Source: Actinoallomurus sp040655075
GTDB lineage: Bacteria > Actinomycetota > Actinomycetes > Streptosporangiales > Streptosporangiaceae
Length of the DNA: 64,000 nucleotides
NCBI RefSeq assembly: GCF_040655075.1
Contig: NZ_JBFAJC010000033.1
Location: 52,544 to 116,543, forward strand
Direction of reading: 5' to 3'
Part shown: positions 10,391 to 20,600 of the stretch, in pieces
Layout of the letters: the number at the start of each line of letters is the position of its first letter
Numbering within the stretch: position 1 is the first letter of the stretch
The notes under the pieces: model-generated
Database searches by the model: none
Told to the model about the DNA's origin: nothing
Seen by the model: the letters and a program-made list of their open reading frames with translations, nothing else
Position numbers and translations under genes: made by a program

Positions 10391-10598
10391 TCATCCATCG
10401 AATTCGGAGGGATTCGAAGCCATGACCATTGTCGCGGGGAATGAGCGTGTCGGCCGGACCGGTGTAGCGACTATTGTCCCGGCGGCGCCCTGCGTACGCA
10501 TGAGATTCATGCTGCGGAGAGTCGCGTAAGCCTTGCCGACGGTATTGCGATTCACGCCAGCATTTTCGTGGCGCGCCTGCGCCTCGTTGGTGACTACC
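10391..10598 (-). pseudogene. GntR-type helix-turn-helix fragment
   Basis: A short minus-strand frame between two stops reads ARHENAGVNRNTVGKAYATL followed by RTQGAAGTIVA. This is the recognition helix and wing of a GntR-family winged helix (family pattern: gVnrnTVrkAYreL..., then a GxGtfVa wing). No start, N-terminal helix or effector domain is present, and the frame is closed by TAA upstream and TGA downstream. It is therefore a relic and not a working regulator. The identification rests on about 35 residues. Confidence 0.45.
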
Positions 10599-10904
10599 CC
10601 GCGTTACAGGAGCCACCCCGTTACGGCTTGAGCCATCCCAACCTTACACCGGACCGGATGCCTCCACGGCAGGGACCACCGACCAACACGTACATATCCG
10701 GCGAGCTAACATGGCTCTCGCTACTCCATTCCGTCAAGGGCAAGACCGCCGGCGGCGATATTTACCTTATAGGGTGATTCTTGACGTGCACTGACATGCC
10801 TCGCACCACCCATCGACCAGTCGGAAGGGGCCGACCCTCTCTTTCACTGTCGGCGCACGTGAGGCCCGCGACCTCATCGCGCGCACACCGTTGAAGGCGA
10901 GCCA
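10599..10904 (+). other. Non-coding upstream region of the SARP gene
   Basis: About 300 bases with no convincing gene. It includes AT-richer patches (TTTACCTTATAG near 10762 and TTCTTGACGTG near 10777) that could carry the promoter of the regulator starting at 10905. I see no clear direct-repeat SARP operator here. A 69-codon frame inside it shows no family features. Confidence 0.4.
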
Positions 10905-13037
10905 TTGAGCGACCACGTCAGGTTCGGGCTACTGGGCCCGCTGGAGGCATGGTCCCGTGACGTCCGGCTCGACCTGGGCCCGCCCAAGCGCCGGGTGCTG
11001 CTCACCCGCCTGTTGATCGAGGGCGGTCACACGGTGTCGGCGGACCGCCTGTGTGACGACCTGTGGGAGGGGAGTCCGCCTTCCGGGGCCGTGTCCTCCA
11101 TCCACTCCCATATCAGCCGCCTGCGCGCCGTGCTGGAGCCGGAGCGTTCGCGGCGCGGACAGGGCACCCTACTGGTCAGCGGGCCGACCGGCTACACGCT
11201 CAACGCGCCGTCCGACACTCGCGACTCGACCCGCTTCGAGGAGGCGGTCAACCGCGCCCGCGAATTGCTGGCCCGCGGACGGCTCTCCGAGGCCCGCCGC
11301 GAGGTCGAGAGCGGCCTGAGCCTGTGGCGCGGGGTCGCGCTCGCCGACGCCGCCAACTACGCTTTCGCCGCGCGCGAGATCTCCCGGCTGGACGAGATCC
11401 GGATGGCCGGCGGCGAGCTGAACGCCGCCATCCTCCTCGAGCAGGGCGAACACGACAAGGCGGCCTTGATGGCCGAGGAACTCACCACGCGCTCGCCGCT
11501 GCGCGAGGCCGCCTGGGCGCTGCTGATGCGCGCCCTCTACCTGGCGGGCCGGCCCGCAGAGGCGCTGCGGCGATACGAGACCATCCGCACCCTGCTCGCC
11601 GAAGAACTCGGCACCGTGCCCTCGCCCGAGCTGAGCAGCGTCCACCTGGCGATTCTCCGCCAGGACCTGCCCGCTCTGGCGCCCGTCGGCTCCCCCGCGT
11701 CCCCCGCCTCCCCCGGCGAGCCCGCCGCTTTGGCGGCGCGGCCGTCGGGCGCGACGCGCCTGCTCGTCGGCCGTACACAGGAGTTGGCCCGCTACGACGA
11801 GCTCCTGGACGACGCGGCCGAGGGCAACACCCGCTGGGTCGTGCTGTCCGGGGAGGCGGGCATCGGCAAGACCCGGCTCGCCGAGGAGTTCGCGTCCCGG
11901 GCAGCGGACGCGACGTTCCGGGTCGTGTGGGTCCGCTGCGGCAGCGACGTGCCCTCGGAGGAGGGCGACGACCGGTTCCATCCGCTCGCGCAGCTCCTGT
12001 CCGCGCTGGACCCGCAGATCCGCATGGAGGGTGAGCCCGACGCCATCGCGCGGAAGCTGGCCGAACGGCTGGCCCGCCAGCCCACGATCTGTCTGATCGA
12101 GGACCTGCACCGCGCCGACCACGGGTTCCGTCGCCTGCTCGGCATGTACGCCACGCTGATGCGCGACGTGCCCCTGGTCGTGGTCTGCACGACACAGGAC
12201 ACCGACGACGTCGGCCTGCGCGAGCTGCTGGCCCTGCTCGTACGGCAGAGCCGCGCGACCTTTCTGCCGCTCAACCCGCTCACCGTCGAGGACGTCCACG
12301 AGCTGATGATGCGGCACTCCATCCCGTTCGCCCCAGGTCTTCCGGACGGTGAGCTGAGCCGGCGTGAGGCTGAGGCGCTGCACCGGCGCGGCGAGGGCAA
12401 CCCGTTCCTCATCACCGAGATCCTGGAGCTGCCCGGCGACAAGCGCACCGGATCCGGCGCGCAGCTCCCCGAGTCCGTCATCCGGGTACTCCGCGCGCGG
12501 CTGGACCTGCTGGACGAACGCGTGCTGAGAATGCTGGAGTCGATGGCGACGATCGGCGGCGAACTCGACCCCGGGCTCCTGGTTCAGGTCCGGGCCATCA
12601 CGCGCGAGGAGCTGCTGTCGCTCATCGACGCGGCCGTTATCGCCCGGGTGCTCAACTGGGAGGAGAACCCGTCCGGCGGACAGGGCCGGTACCTGATGCC
12701 CGATCTCGCCCGTGAGATGGTGCTGCACGATCTCACTCCCGCACGCCGTCAGATGCTGCACGCGGCGACGGCGCGCGCGCTCGGCGAGCTGCGCCACCGC
12801 CATCCGGCCCAGATCGCCCGGCACCTGATGGCCGCCGGGCCGCTCGTGCCGAGCGAGGAGCTGGTCGAGGCGGCGATGCGCGCGGGGAACCGCTGCGCCG
12901 AGGACGACCAGCACGCCGAGGCGGCGCACTGGTTCGACCACGCGTCTGCGCTGGCCGACGACCCCGGCGTACGGGCCGAGGCCGAGCACGCGGCGCGCGA
13001 GGCGCGCCGCCGGCTTGACCAGACCCGTCAGGCTTGA
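10905..13037 (+). CDS. SARP-family transcriptional regulator with AAA ATPase domain
   Basis: This is a 710-residue activator. Residues 5-95 (FGLLGPLEAW, LGPPKRRVLLTRLL, SSIHSHISRLRAVLEP) form the OmpR-type winged helix of Streptomyces antibiotic regulatory proteins. Residues about 100-250 are the bacterial transcriptional activator (BTAD) helical repeat region, ending in LLAEELGTVPSPEL. Then comes an AAA/LuxR-type ATPase: LLVGRTQELARYDELL, Walker A GEAGIGKTRL near 325 and a Walker B-like CLIEDLH near 397. The usual long TPR tail and C-terminal LuxR helix-turn-helix are absent, so this is the medium-size SARP class. The start is TTG, preceded by GAAGG. It sits between the giant genes, so control of them is plausible but unproven. 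It converges on the lectin gene at 13150. Confidence 0.88.
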   Translation: MSDHVRFGLLGPLEAWSRDVRLDLGPPKRRVLLTRLLIEGGHTVSADRLCDDLWEGSPPSGAVSSIHSHISRLRAVLEPERSRRGQGTLLVSGPTGYTLNAPSDTRDSTRFEEAVNRARELLARGRLSEARREVESGLSLWRGVALADAANYAFAAREISRLDEIRMAGGELNAAILLEQGEHDKAALMAEELTTRSPLREAAWALLMRALYLAGRPAEALRRYETIRTLLAEELGTVPSPELSSVHLAILRQDLPALAPVGSPASPASPGEPAALAARPSGATRLLVGRTQELARYDELLDDAAEGNTRWVVLSGEAGIGKTRLAEEFASRAADATFRVVWVRCGSDVPSEEGDDRFHPLAQLLSALDPQIRMEGEPDAIARKLAERLARQPTICLIEDLHRADHGFRRLLGMYATLMRDVPLVVVCTTQDTDDVGLRELLALLVRQSRATFLPLNPLTVEDVHELMMRHSIPFAPGLPDGELSRREAEALHRRGEGNPFLITEILELPGDKRTGSGAQLPESVIRVLRARLDLLDERVLRMLESMATIGGELDPGLLVQVRAITREELLSLIDAAVIARVLNWEENPSGGQGRYLMPDLAREMVLHDLTPARRQMLHAATARALGELRHRHPAQIARHLMAAGPLVPSEELVEAAMRAGNRCAEDDQHAEAAHWFDHASALADDPGVRAEAEHAAREARRRLDQTRQA

Positions 13038-13149
13038 CCGGCCCCGCCGGCTCGGCCACCTCCAGCAGCGGATCGGCCATCCGTGCGACCCGGCCGACAT
13101 ATCCGACGACTCCGGCCCCGGGTGAGCTGATCAGACGGCGTCGTACGGG

Positions 13150-14220
13150 TCACTCGCCGCTGGACCACGACCACTCGTCGCCGCTCCCGCACGTGTGAAC
13201 CTCAAGCCACTTGGCGTGGTCATGGGAGCGGTCGGTCGGCCCGAGGCACAGCCCGTGGCTCGCGTAGTTGCGGATGCGGTACATCTGTCCGTGCGTGTGG
13301 CTCAAATACCACAGCTGATTGTCGCCCTCGGGCCGGCAGTTGTACTCGCTCACCTTGGCACCCGCCGACACAGCGCCGTAGTAGGGCAGGTCCATGCAGA
13401 GGCTGTCCTTGGTGTTGCGAATCAGGAAGAGGGCGGCGCCGCCGGGTCCTTTCATATCGCTCATCACGCCGAGCGACCAGACCTGGTTGTCGGCGTCGCC
13501 GGGGGTGCAGTAATACTGCATGACCGCGTCGTTGACCGCCCCCGGCCCGTAGCCCGTGATGTCGGCGCACAGCCCGCTTCCGGCATTCTTCAGCAGCACG
13601 TTGGAGACGCCCGACCACGCGGACTTCTTCGTGCTCCCGGGGGCCGTCTTCGCATCCACGCCCGTCTTGCCCACCTTGGGCGTATTCTTCGGCGCGGCGG
13701 ACAGGGAGGGCGACGGGCTGGCCGTCGGTGAGGCCGTCGGTGAGGCCGAGGTGAACGTGCCCGCCGACGGCTGGGCGTCACCGGGCAGCACCCTGTCGGC
13801 CGCCGCGACGGTCGGGCGCTTCTTGTGGTGGTGCGAACCGGTGCCGATCAACAGGATCGGGATCGCCAGCACCACCGCACCGCCGATCGCCACCGCCGCC
13901 AGCACCGGCTTCTTCGGCCGGTCCGGCGGCGTCCCGTCTTCGTCTCCGTCACGGTCGGCTCCGGGTGTCGCCACGGCGATGTCGGTCGCCTTCTGGCCGC
14001 CCTTGGCCTGTGCTGCGGACTCGAGCGGTGGCTCCTTTGCCTCGGCGGTCTGCTCGGCGCCTGCGGCCTCCTGGCTTTTGACGGCGGGCTCGGCACTCTT
14101 TGCCTCGGAGTCGGCCGGCGCCAGATCCCCCGCCGACTCGACGTCCGTCTCCGGCAGAGCGACCGCCCGGCGGACGCCGAGCGACTCCCCGCGTTCGCCG
14201 GGCCCTGACTGAGCAGACAA
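13150..14220 (-). CDS. Membrane-anchored ricin-type beta-trefoil protein
   Basis: About 356 residues. The first 115 are an acidic, Ala/Glu-rich cytoplasmic segment. One hydrophobic helix follows (VLAAVAIGGAVVLAIPILLI), then HHHKK. A Ser/Thr/Pro/Ala spacer with repeated SPTA units leads to a C-terminal beta-trefoil lectin fold of about 140 residues. Its repeats carry the family marks: LCADI and DNQVWSL, LCMDL and DNQLWYL, LCLGP and DEWSWSS. It probably displays a carbohydrate-binding module outside the cell. The start is uncertain: AAAGGAG lies 7 bases before a TTG at 14220 but only one base before an ATG at 14226, so I prefer TTG. It lies just downstream of, and on the same strand as, the transferase-like gene at 14291-17317 (70-bp gap), which suggests co-transcription. 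Confidence 0.8.
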   Translation of the reverse strand: MSAQSGPGERGESLGVRRAVALPETDVESAGDLAPADSEAKSAEPAVKSQEAAGAEQTAEAKEPPLESAAQAKGGQKATDIAVATPGADRDGDEDGTPPDRPKKPVLAAVAIGGAVVLAIPILLIGTGSHHHKKRPTVAAADRVLPGDAQPSAGTFTSASPTASPTASPSPSLSAAPKNTPKVGKTGVDAKTAPGSTKKSAWSGVSNVLLKNAGSGLCADITGYGPGAVNDAVMQYYCTPGDADNQVWSLGVMSDMKGPGGAALFLIRNTKDSLCMDLPYYGAVSAGAKVSEYNCRPEGDNQLWYLSHTHGQMYRIRNYASHGLCLGPTDRSHDHAKWLEVHTCGSGDEWSWSSGE

Positions 14221-14290
14221 GATCATTCTCCTTTGGTGTCCGAATCAGGGCGCGCGTGGCGCCTGTGGTTCACTGCGCGCGGCCCTGGTG

Positions 14291-17200
14291 TCATGCCGTC
14301 CCTGCCCGCACGCCGAGAGGTACCTCGCAACGCGGCGGCCAGTTGGCGCGTCGCGCCGCCGTACCGCCGTCGGCCTGCGACGCATGCCGGCGCAGGGCCT
14401 CGTCGAGCCGGTCGAGCGCGGCGCGGTCGGCGCCGCTCAGACCTCCCGGCCGATCCTCCGCCGACGCCCCGCCGACCACCTCGACCAGCAGGACGGTCGG
14501 CGCCTGACCTGCGGACCGTACGTCCAGCACGCGGAACACGGCGCCGGGCGGGAACACCACCTCGTCGGAGGCCGCGCCGGGCGCGGCGCCGAGCAGCGGG
14601 CGCACCCGCCGGCCGGTCGAGGACCAGATGACGTACCCGCCCGCCGCGGTGGGGAGTCCGTCGGCTGCCCCGATGGGCAGCGCGCTGACCGGCCTGGGTT
14701 CGCGCACGATGCCTCCCGGCACGAAGCGCGTCAGGTCCCCATCGGACAGTCCACCGCGCACGGCGACACCCCGGTACGAGGGAAGCCGGCTCAGCCCCGA
14801 ACCCAGGCAGGCGATGTACCCGTCGGGGACACCGTCGGCGGCGTCGCGCGGGCCGAGCTCGTCCAGGCCACCGGAGAGGTAGAGATGCACCGCGACGAGA
14901 TCGGTCCGCGCGGCGTCCACCTGCGGCCCACGCAACGCCGGCATCCGTGTCATCGCCCGGTTGACGGCGGCGCTGTGCCTTTCCCAGACCGGCTTGGCGA
15001 GGGTACGGAACTCGGCCCGCTCCGCCTCCGTGCTCCGGCGGACCGACTTGGTCACGGATCGGGGCCTCTCCCCGGGCGCGGCGGATACGGGCCCCGGCCG
15101 TTCGTCGGCGGTCGACGCCGCACCCGGCACGGCCGGACCCGGCGACGTGGACGAGGTCGGTGACGCGGGCGGCCTGGTCGACGCCGGCCGGTTCGCCGAC
15201 GCGCGCGGCGCGGACGGTTCGGCCGACGTGGGTCTTGTCGCACTCCCGGATTCCCAGGGACTCGTGAGACTCTCCGAAGTCCTGGGCGCGGCAGGAGGCA
15301 TGGTCTCGTCGGGAGCTCCGGGAGCTCCGGGAGCTCCGGGAGCGGCGACGGACGGTGCCGAGGGCCTGGCGTCGCGTGCTCGCTCCGCGTCCTGGGCCGG
15401 AGGGACCGGAGCCGCCGGTTCTCTCGGCGTGACCGGGGCCGGCGGGATCTTGCCCGGGTTCCCCCAACGCTCCGGTCCGCGTGGGGTTTCCCACGCCGGC
15501 TCGTTCGTCAGGCCGGCGCCCGGAGTCCCGGTCGGCTCGGGGGCGGAATTGGGGCCCGAGGTGCCGGCGAAGTCACGCCCTGGAGGCGCGGCGGACCCGG
15601 CCGGACCATCGGCTCCGAACCCGGCCGTGCCGCCGCCCGGGCCGAACGGACCGCTGGACGTCGGTCCAGCCAGATCACCTGAACCGGGCGCGACCGGTGC
15701 CCGACTCGCCGGTCGGGCCGGACTCGGGATGCCGGGGGTGAGGGCCGTGAACTGCGAAGTGACGTACGCGGGCAGCCCGTCGGCCGTCTCCGGGGGGTGT
15801 ACGGCCGGCGCGGCGGCGGGTTCGGATGATGCGCGGGCGCGGGGAGCGGCGACGGTTCGCACGTTCGGTGTCGCGGGTGGTGACGCCGTCTCGGCAGGCG
15901 GCGGTTCGGCCAGTGACACGCCGTGTTCGATCGCCAGCCGCAGCATACGGAAGTCATCCTCGCCGTTGTCGCCCGGCGGCAGCACCCGGTGGAGGGTGAC
16001 GAACTCCCGCGCGTCGGTGCCGATCTCGGACAGAAGCTGGGAGAGATTGGTGAAGAGCGTCTCGTCGGCCGCCGCTCCGCGAAGGTTCACCTCGACGGCG
16101 AGCTGTTCGGCCGAGACCGGCCGACCGGCGACGGGGGGTTCATCGCCGCACGGCACGACCGCGAGTCCCGCCCTGGTCACGCAGACCTGCCACCGGTCCG
16201 AGAGCGGTACGGCCGCCGAGTCCCTACGGCGGATGCCGGACAGGGGAGAACGCCAGCGGACCAGGCGGGGTGCGGGGGCGCTGCCGTCCGCGGCGTAGGG
16301 CCGGCACGCGACCGCCTCCACGAACGGCGCCCAGGTCGGCTCGGAGTCCGCGCCGATGAGGACGGGCCGTACCTCGGGTTCGGAGTCCGCGCCGGTGAGC
16401 AGGGGAAGGCCCGTCAGCACCTCCACCTCGGCGCCCAGGATCTCGGCGGCGTCCTGGCCGACGGGCAGCAGGTCCGCTGGGCCGCACGGCGCGAGCCGTA
16501 CCTCCGAGCGGGTGGCGTCCGGCAGGGCGGCCAGCAGCGCGGCGATGTCTTCGGCGGGGACGGGCGGTTCGCCGCTGGGCTGCAAGACGTCGACGATGAC
16601 GGTGGGATGGGCCTTGTCGACCGGGACGGCGTATGAGAGGTCACCGCGGCTCGTGCGCGCTGCCTTCGCCGACCGTACGGAGATCCCCGCCGGCACCTGC
16701 TCCACCACGTAGCCGCCGGCGGTACGACCGGGCAGCCGCGTGAACGTGGGCTGCCAGCGCGGCGCCGGGCTGCGCAGGCCGAGGGGGGTCGGCTCCGCGC
16801 CGGGCCTGAAGGACCGCCAGCCCCCGTCGGCGCCCTCGGCACCGAGCGCGAACAGTGAACCACCGGGCACGATGAGCACGCTCGCCTCCGGCGCGATCAC
16901 TTCGATGCCCCAGGCGTCGGCGATCCGCTGGGCCAGGGCAGGCCGGCCCGGGTGGTCCGCGCCCGCACCGGACAGCGCGAGGCGGATGACGGTGATACCT
17001 CGGTCGCGAAGGGAGTCCAGGACGGCGGCGAAGCGTCTCCAAAGTCCGGCGTCCGCGCCCTCCGCGCCGACCACGATCGTGAACACGCTCCGCCCGTCCT
17101 CGTCGCCGCGGAGGAAGCGGGCGAGCTCGGCGACGCCATCCGGGTGCGGCGGCGTGCTGGGGGAGGAGCGCAGCAGGATCAGGTTGTCGTAGTGGTCGAC

Positions 17201-17317
17201 CACGACCGCGGAGCGCCCCTTGGCGCGGCGGGTACCGCGGGTCTTCCCCGACGAGACGTCCCCGTTCAGGGCGCCCCGCCGTTGCCGGCTGGCGGACGCC
17301 CTTCCCCAGCGAGTCAC
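14291..17317 (-). CDS. Large protein with C-terminal ADP-ribosyltransferase-like domain
   Basis: 1008 residues with a GTG start, supported by GGGAGG seven bases upstream. The N-terminal ~300 residues contain a segment (FTIVVGAEGADAGLWRRF ... VIRLALSG) that I cannot assign. Residues about 480-770 are a long Pro/Ala/Gly/Ser-rich linker, including a GAPGAPGAP run. Residues about 780-985 look like an R-S-E class ADP-ribosyltransferase: YRGVAVRGG near 847 (Arg), GGYVIWSSTGRRV near 900 (Ser-Thr-Ser) and DEVVFPPGAVFRVLDV near 919. In the last motif the usual ExE is partly replaced (D-E-V), so activity is uncertain. No signal peptide is visible. Its upstream region shares a conserved element with the giant gene at 29778, which suggests co-regulation. 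A role as secreted effector or toxin subunit is an inference. Confidence 0.8.
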   Translation of the reverse strand: MTRWGRASASRQRRGALNGDVSSGKTRGTRRAKGRSAVVVDHYDNLILLRSSPSTPPHPDGVAELARFLRGDEDGRSVFTIVVGAEGADAGLWRRFAAVLDSLRDRGITVIRLALSGAGADHPGRPALAQRIADAWGIEVIAPEASVLIVPGGSLFALGAEGADGGWRSFRPGAEPTPLGLRSPAPRWQPTFTRLPGRTAGGYVVEQVPAGISVRSAKAARTSRGDLSYAVPVDKAHPTVIVDVLQPSGEPPVPAEDIAALLAALPDATRSEVRLAPCGPADLLPVGQDAAEILGAEVEVLTGLPLLTGADSEPEVRPVLIGADSEPTWAPFVEAVACRPYAADGSAPAPRLVRWRSPLSGIRRRDSAAVPLSDRWQVCVTRAGLAVVPCGDEPPVAGRPVSAEQLAVEVNLRGAAADETLFTNLSQLLSEIGTDAREFVTLHRVLPPGDNGEDDFRMLRLAIEHGVSLAEPPPAETASPPATPNVRTVAAPRARASSEPAAAPAVHPPETADGLPAYVTSQFTALTPGIPSPARPASRAPVAPGSGDLAGPTSSGPFGPGGGTAGFGADGPAGSAAPPGRDFAGTSGPNSAPEPTGTPGAGLTNEPAWETPRGPERWGNPGKIPPAPVTPREPAAPVPPAQDAERARDARPSAPSVAAPGAPGAPGAPDETMPPAAPRTSESLTSPWESGSATRPTSAEPSAPRASANRPASTRPPASPTSSTSPGPAVPGAASTADERPGPVSAAPGERPRSVTKSVRRSTEAERAEFRTLAKPVWERHSAAVNRAMTRMPALRGPQVDAARTDLVAVHLYLSGGLDELGPRDAADGVPDGYIACLGSGLSRLPSYRGVAVRGGLSDGDLTRFVPGGIVREPRPVSALPIGAADGLPTAAGGYVIWSSTGRRVRPLLGAAPGAASDEVVFPPGAVFRVLDVRSAGQAPTVLLVEVVGGASAEDRPGGLSGADRAALDRLDEALRRHASQADGGTAARRANWPPRCEVPLGVRAGTA

Positions 17318-17365
17318 GAGCTACCTCCCGGTGACACTTTCGGTCGCGGCGAGGGACGACCTCAG

Positions 17366-17441
17366 TAAGGCATACGAGCCCCGCCGTGTTCGGGTTCATC
17401 TCCGGTCGTATCCGTTTCCGCCCGGATACGACCGGCCTTGC
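17366..17441 (-). promoter_or_regulatory. Conserved upstream element, copy A, with 13-bp inverted repeat
   Basis: On the minus strand, GCAAGGCCGG followed by a TCGTATCCGG block (17441-17422) is separated by 39 bases from GGGGCTCGTATGCCTTA (17382-17366). Both blocks recur at 29920-29846 with 38-base spacing. In this copy the first block belongs to a perfect inverted repeat: CCGGTCGTATCCG (17402-17414) and CGGATACGACCGG (17423-17435), 8-base loop. The element lies 49 bases before the GTG of the transferase-like gene. It probably holds the promoter plus an operator. The rest of 17318-17641 shows only a short basic frame (17616-17362) with no family features. Confidence 0.6.
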
Positions 17442-17641
17442 CCGAGTATGACTCGCCTTGACCCTCAGATGTTCGCGGTTGCCGGGATCTCACCGCCGAT
17501 CGTGGACGGACGCTCCGGCGGAACGCCGGGCAAGGCGTGGTCGGGGCGCGGCCGGCCGTCGTGATCGGCGATGACCGCTTCCGCTTGACCGCCTTCTGGG
17601 TCTTCGATGTCTCCATCGAACGCAGGGGCTGGGGGGCCGGG

Positions 17642-20600
17642 TTAGGCGGTGCCGGTGCGTGAGACGGGGCCGCCGTGATCCGTTGCAGTGGGCCTGCCGG
17701 CGTGTGGCCGGTCGAGGGTGATGACGGCGACGGAGACGCATGCTCGGACCTGTACTTGTTCGCCCTGTTCATTGGTGGTCGTGACGGTTGCGCACACGCT
17801 GGAGGAGCGCCAGTGTTCGTCGGCTTGGGCGGGTGTTCCGGGCTGCTGGCGTGTGTAGCGGTCGGGGTTCCATCCGGTGATGGGTGGCTGGTCGGTCGCG
17901 AGTGATCGGTCGGTGGCGGGGGAGTGGCCGGTGGTGGGCGAGTCTGCGGGGGTCAGGGCCGCCCAGTGGACGGTTCCGGTGGGGCCGGTGGTGGGGGCGA
18001 TGGTGATCGGCTGGCCGGTCCCGTGGGTGGTGATGGTTCCGTCGGGCTCGATGACGCGGAGTTCGTAGCCGAAGTAGCGACCGCTCAGGTGGCGGATGTA
18101 GGGCTCGGTGTGGGCGGTGGGGTCGCTGAGAACGTCGATGATGTGGTCGATGCCGGCTGGTTCGCCGATGGTTTGGCTGATTTGCTCGAGGGGGGCGGTG
18201 TCCAGCAGGTCGCGGCGTTCATCGATAAGTCCGGCGAGGGTTTCGGGTAGGTCTGTGGGGGTGGTGAGGTAGGTGTCCCGGTCGATGAGCAGGATGCCGC
18301 CGGCTGCGGTCAGTATGGCGCTGGACAGGTCGCCGTCGGGTGTGGGCTGGATGCGCAGGTCGTTCTGCTCGGCGGTCTGTTGTTGAGGGCCGTTCAGCTC
18401 GGCGGGTGCGTTTGCCGGTGCCAGGTCGGTGGGCCCGACGTGGATGTCGGGTTCGATGCGGGTGAACGGTTCGGTGTGCTGCGCGGCGGGTTCGGTTGTC
18501 AGGGGGGTGAGTGTGGCCCAGCCGGCCGGTGTGGCGTCGGTGCGGGCCAGCAGCAGTCGTGGGGCGGCGGGGTTCCCGTAGCCGCGAACCCGTTTGTCGG
18601 TGCCCAGGACCAGCACGTATCTCTCGGCCAGATCGGCGAGGAACGCGGGGGAGAGCGCGTCGACGATCTGTTCCCAATGACCTGGTTCGCTGAACGCTTG
18701 TTCGATGTAATGGACGGCGTTGCCGTCGGTGAGGTGGGTGCTGATCTGTTGGTGCACGGCCTGGGGGTGGTATTGGGACAGGTCGTTGCCCAAGAACTCG
18801 CCCAGGATGCGCGCCTGGGTCTCGTACCTGAACGCTGCCCTGATCAAGGCGTTCGGCCAGCCCGCGGTGGCGCGGGGCAGGTGTTCGCCCGCCATCCGGC
18901 GTAGTTGCGCAGGGCCGAACACTTGCGCCTGGCGGACGGTGAGCTGGCCGCCGGCTGCGTTGATCGCCGCGTTGTAGAACCCGTACGGTCCCGTCCAGGC
19001 CCCATCGAACCGCAGCTGGTGCTCACGCGTCCAGGCGTGCTGGGCGGCGCTGATCCCTTCCAGGGCCGAGGCGGGAGCGGGTTCGGTGGTGAATTCGCCG
19101 TCCCAGTCGGTGGCCGGTTTGAACAGGGACCGCTCGTCCAGTCCTGCGGCTGGGATCGTGGCCCCGCGATCATCGATGACCAGGCCCACTCCTCGGTGGT
19201 CCAGTGTCCTGACCATCTCCGAGTTCGGGGCGATCACCCGCCCGACCGGCCCAGCGGGGTCGGCGGGGTCGAACTCCACCAGCCACAGCCCGTCGGTGGT
19301 CCGCACCACGACCCAGGACCGCGCATCGTCGAAGAACAGCACCGCGCCCGGGTCGGGGATCACCTTGAGGAGTTCCTTCAGCGACGGTGTCGTCACCCAC
19401 TGGCCGGCCTCGATCCCCTCCCCGATCCTCGTCGGCCCTGCGGGGGGCTCACCCTGTTCGGCTCCGGCCGCCATGGCGGGGGCATGGACGCCGCCGTGCT
19501 CGTCGAACAACGCCTGGAGCAGTCGCAGGGCGGCGCCGAGCCCCACCCCGGCGGCGATCACACGGTCACCGGCTCCCGGGCCCGCGCCCGAGAGGGCCAG
19601 ATCACCCGGCCCGGGCGTCATTCGGTTCAGCTCCTCGACCTTGAGGGCCAGCCGGTCCGGGTCCCACCACGCCACATCCCGCTCGTCGGGTGTGCTGGAG
19701 GCCAGGTCCGGCCGCGACGCCGATGTGTTCGCCCGCCAGCCTTCGGCCCGCCCACGCAGCCAGGTCATGACGGTCTCGCCCCCGCCGGCGGCTCCACCGG
19801 CGGCCCTCTTGGCGGCGGCCAGTGCCGGGCCCAGCCGGGCCAACCCCGGATCGGACCGGTTCGGACTCGCCAGCGGGGCCCCGCCCGCGAACCGCCCCTC
19901 CGCGTCCAGCAACGCCACCCATCCCGGCCCCCCGGCAGAGGCATCGGCCGTGGTTCGTGCGATGTAGACCGGCCGGCCATCGCCGTACCGGTCCACGCCA
20001 CCGTCGGTGCCGAGCTCCCGCACGGCCAGGCCGAACATCCGGTTCACAAAGTAGGGCAGAAGACGTACGGCGAGCTCCGGCCAATACGCCGGCTTGGCGA
20101 TCGAGGTAACGATGTCACGCAGCGCCCGACCGTCATCGATCCGCGCGTTGACGTCCTCGCTCAACGCCTGGGTGTCCTGCTGCCCGGCCGGACCGACCCG
20201 CTGGTGTTGCCAAAGATCGGCATAGATCGTGTACACCACCAGCGACAAACCCAGATCGGTGCCGATGATGTGATCGATCTGTTCGACCACCAGCCGGCGC
20301 AGCTGCCCGGCATCGGCGACGAACACCTTACCGGCGGTGAAACCACCGCCGGTGGCCTGCACCATCGCCTCGAGCATGCCATCAACGCCGCCGGCCGTGA
20401 CCTCCACGAACCGCGGGCGGTTGACCAGCGCCCATTCTCGCTGTGCCGGGCTCAACCCGGCCGGCGCCCGGCCCACCGGCCCAACCGGCAGGACCGGTTC
20501 ACCAACATCGGCCACGGTGCCGGCCGGGGCCGGCGACGTGCTCCACCCACCGGCGACCTCAGCCGGGCGCGTACCGGCCCCCAGCGCCCGCGCCGGCCCG

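Noticed and set aside
10568..10777. 69-codon plus-strand frame before the SARP gene
   Set aside because: No ribosome site or coding character; it lies over the GntR relic and promoter region.
14961..16298. Plus-strand frame of 445 codons opposite the ADP-ribosyltransferase-like gene
   Set aside because: It mirrors the low-complexity linker of the real gene and contains only Gly/Ala/Ser repeats.
17362..17616. Small basic minus-strand frame (METSKTQKAVKRKR...) upstream of 17317
   Set aside because: It overlaps the conserved regulatory element, has no family match and a poor ribosome site; copy B of the element is not coding.
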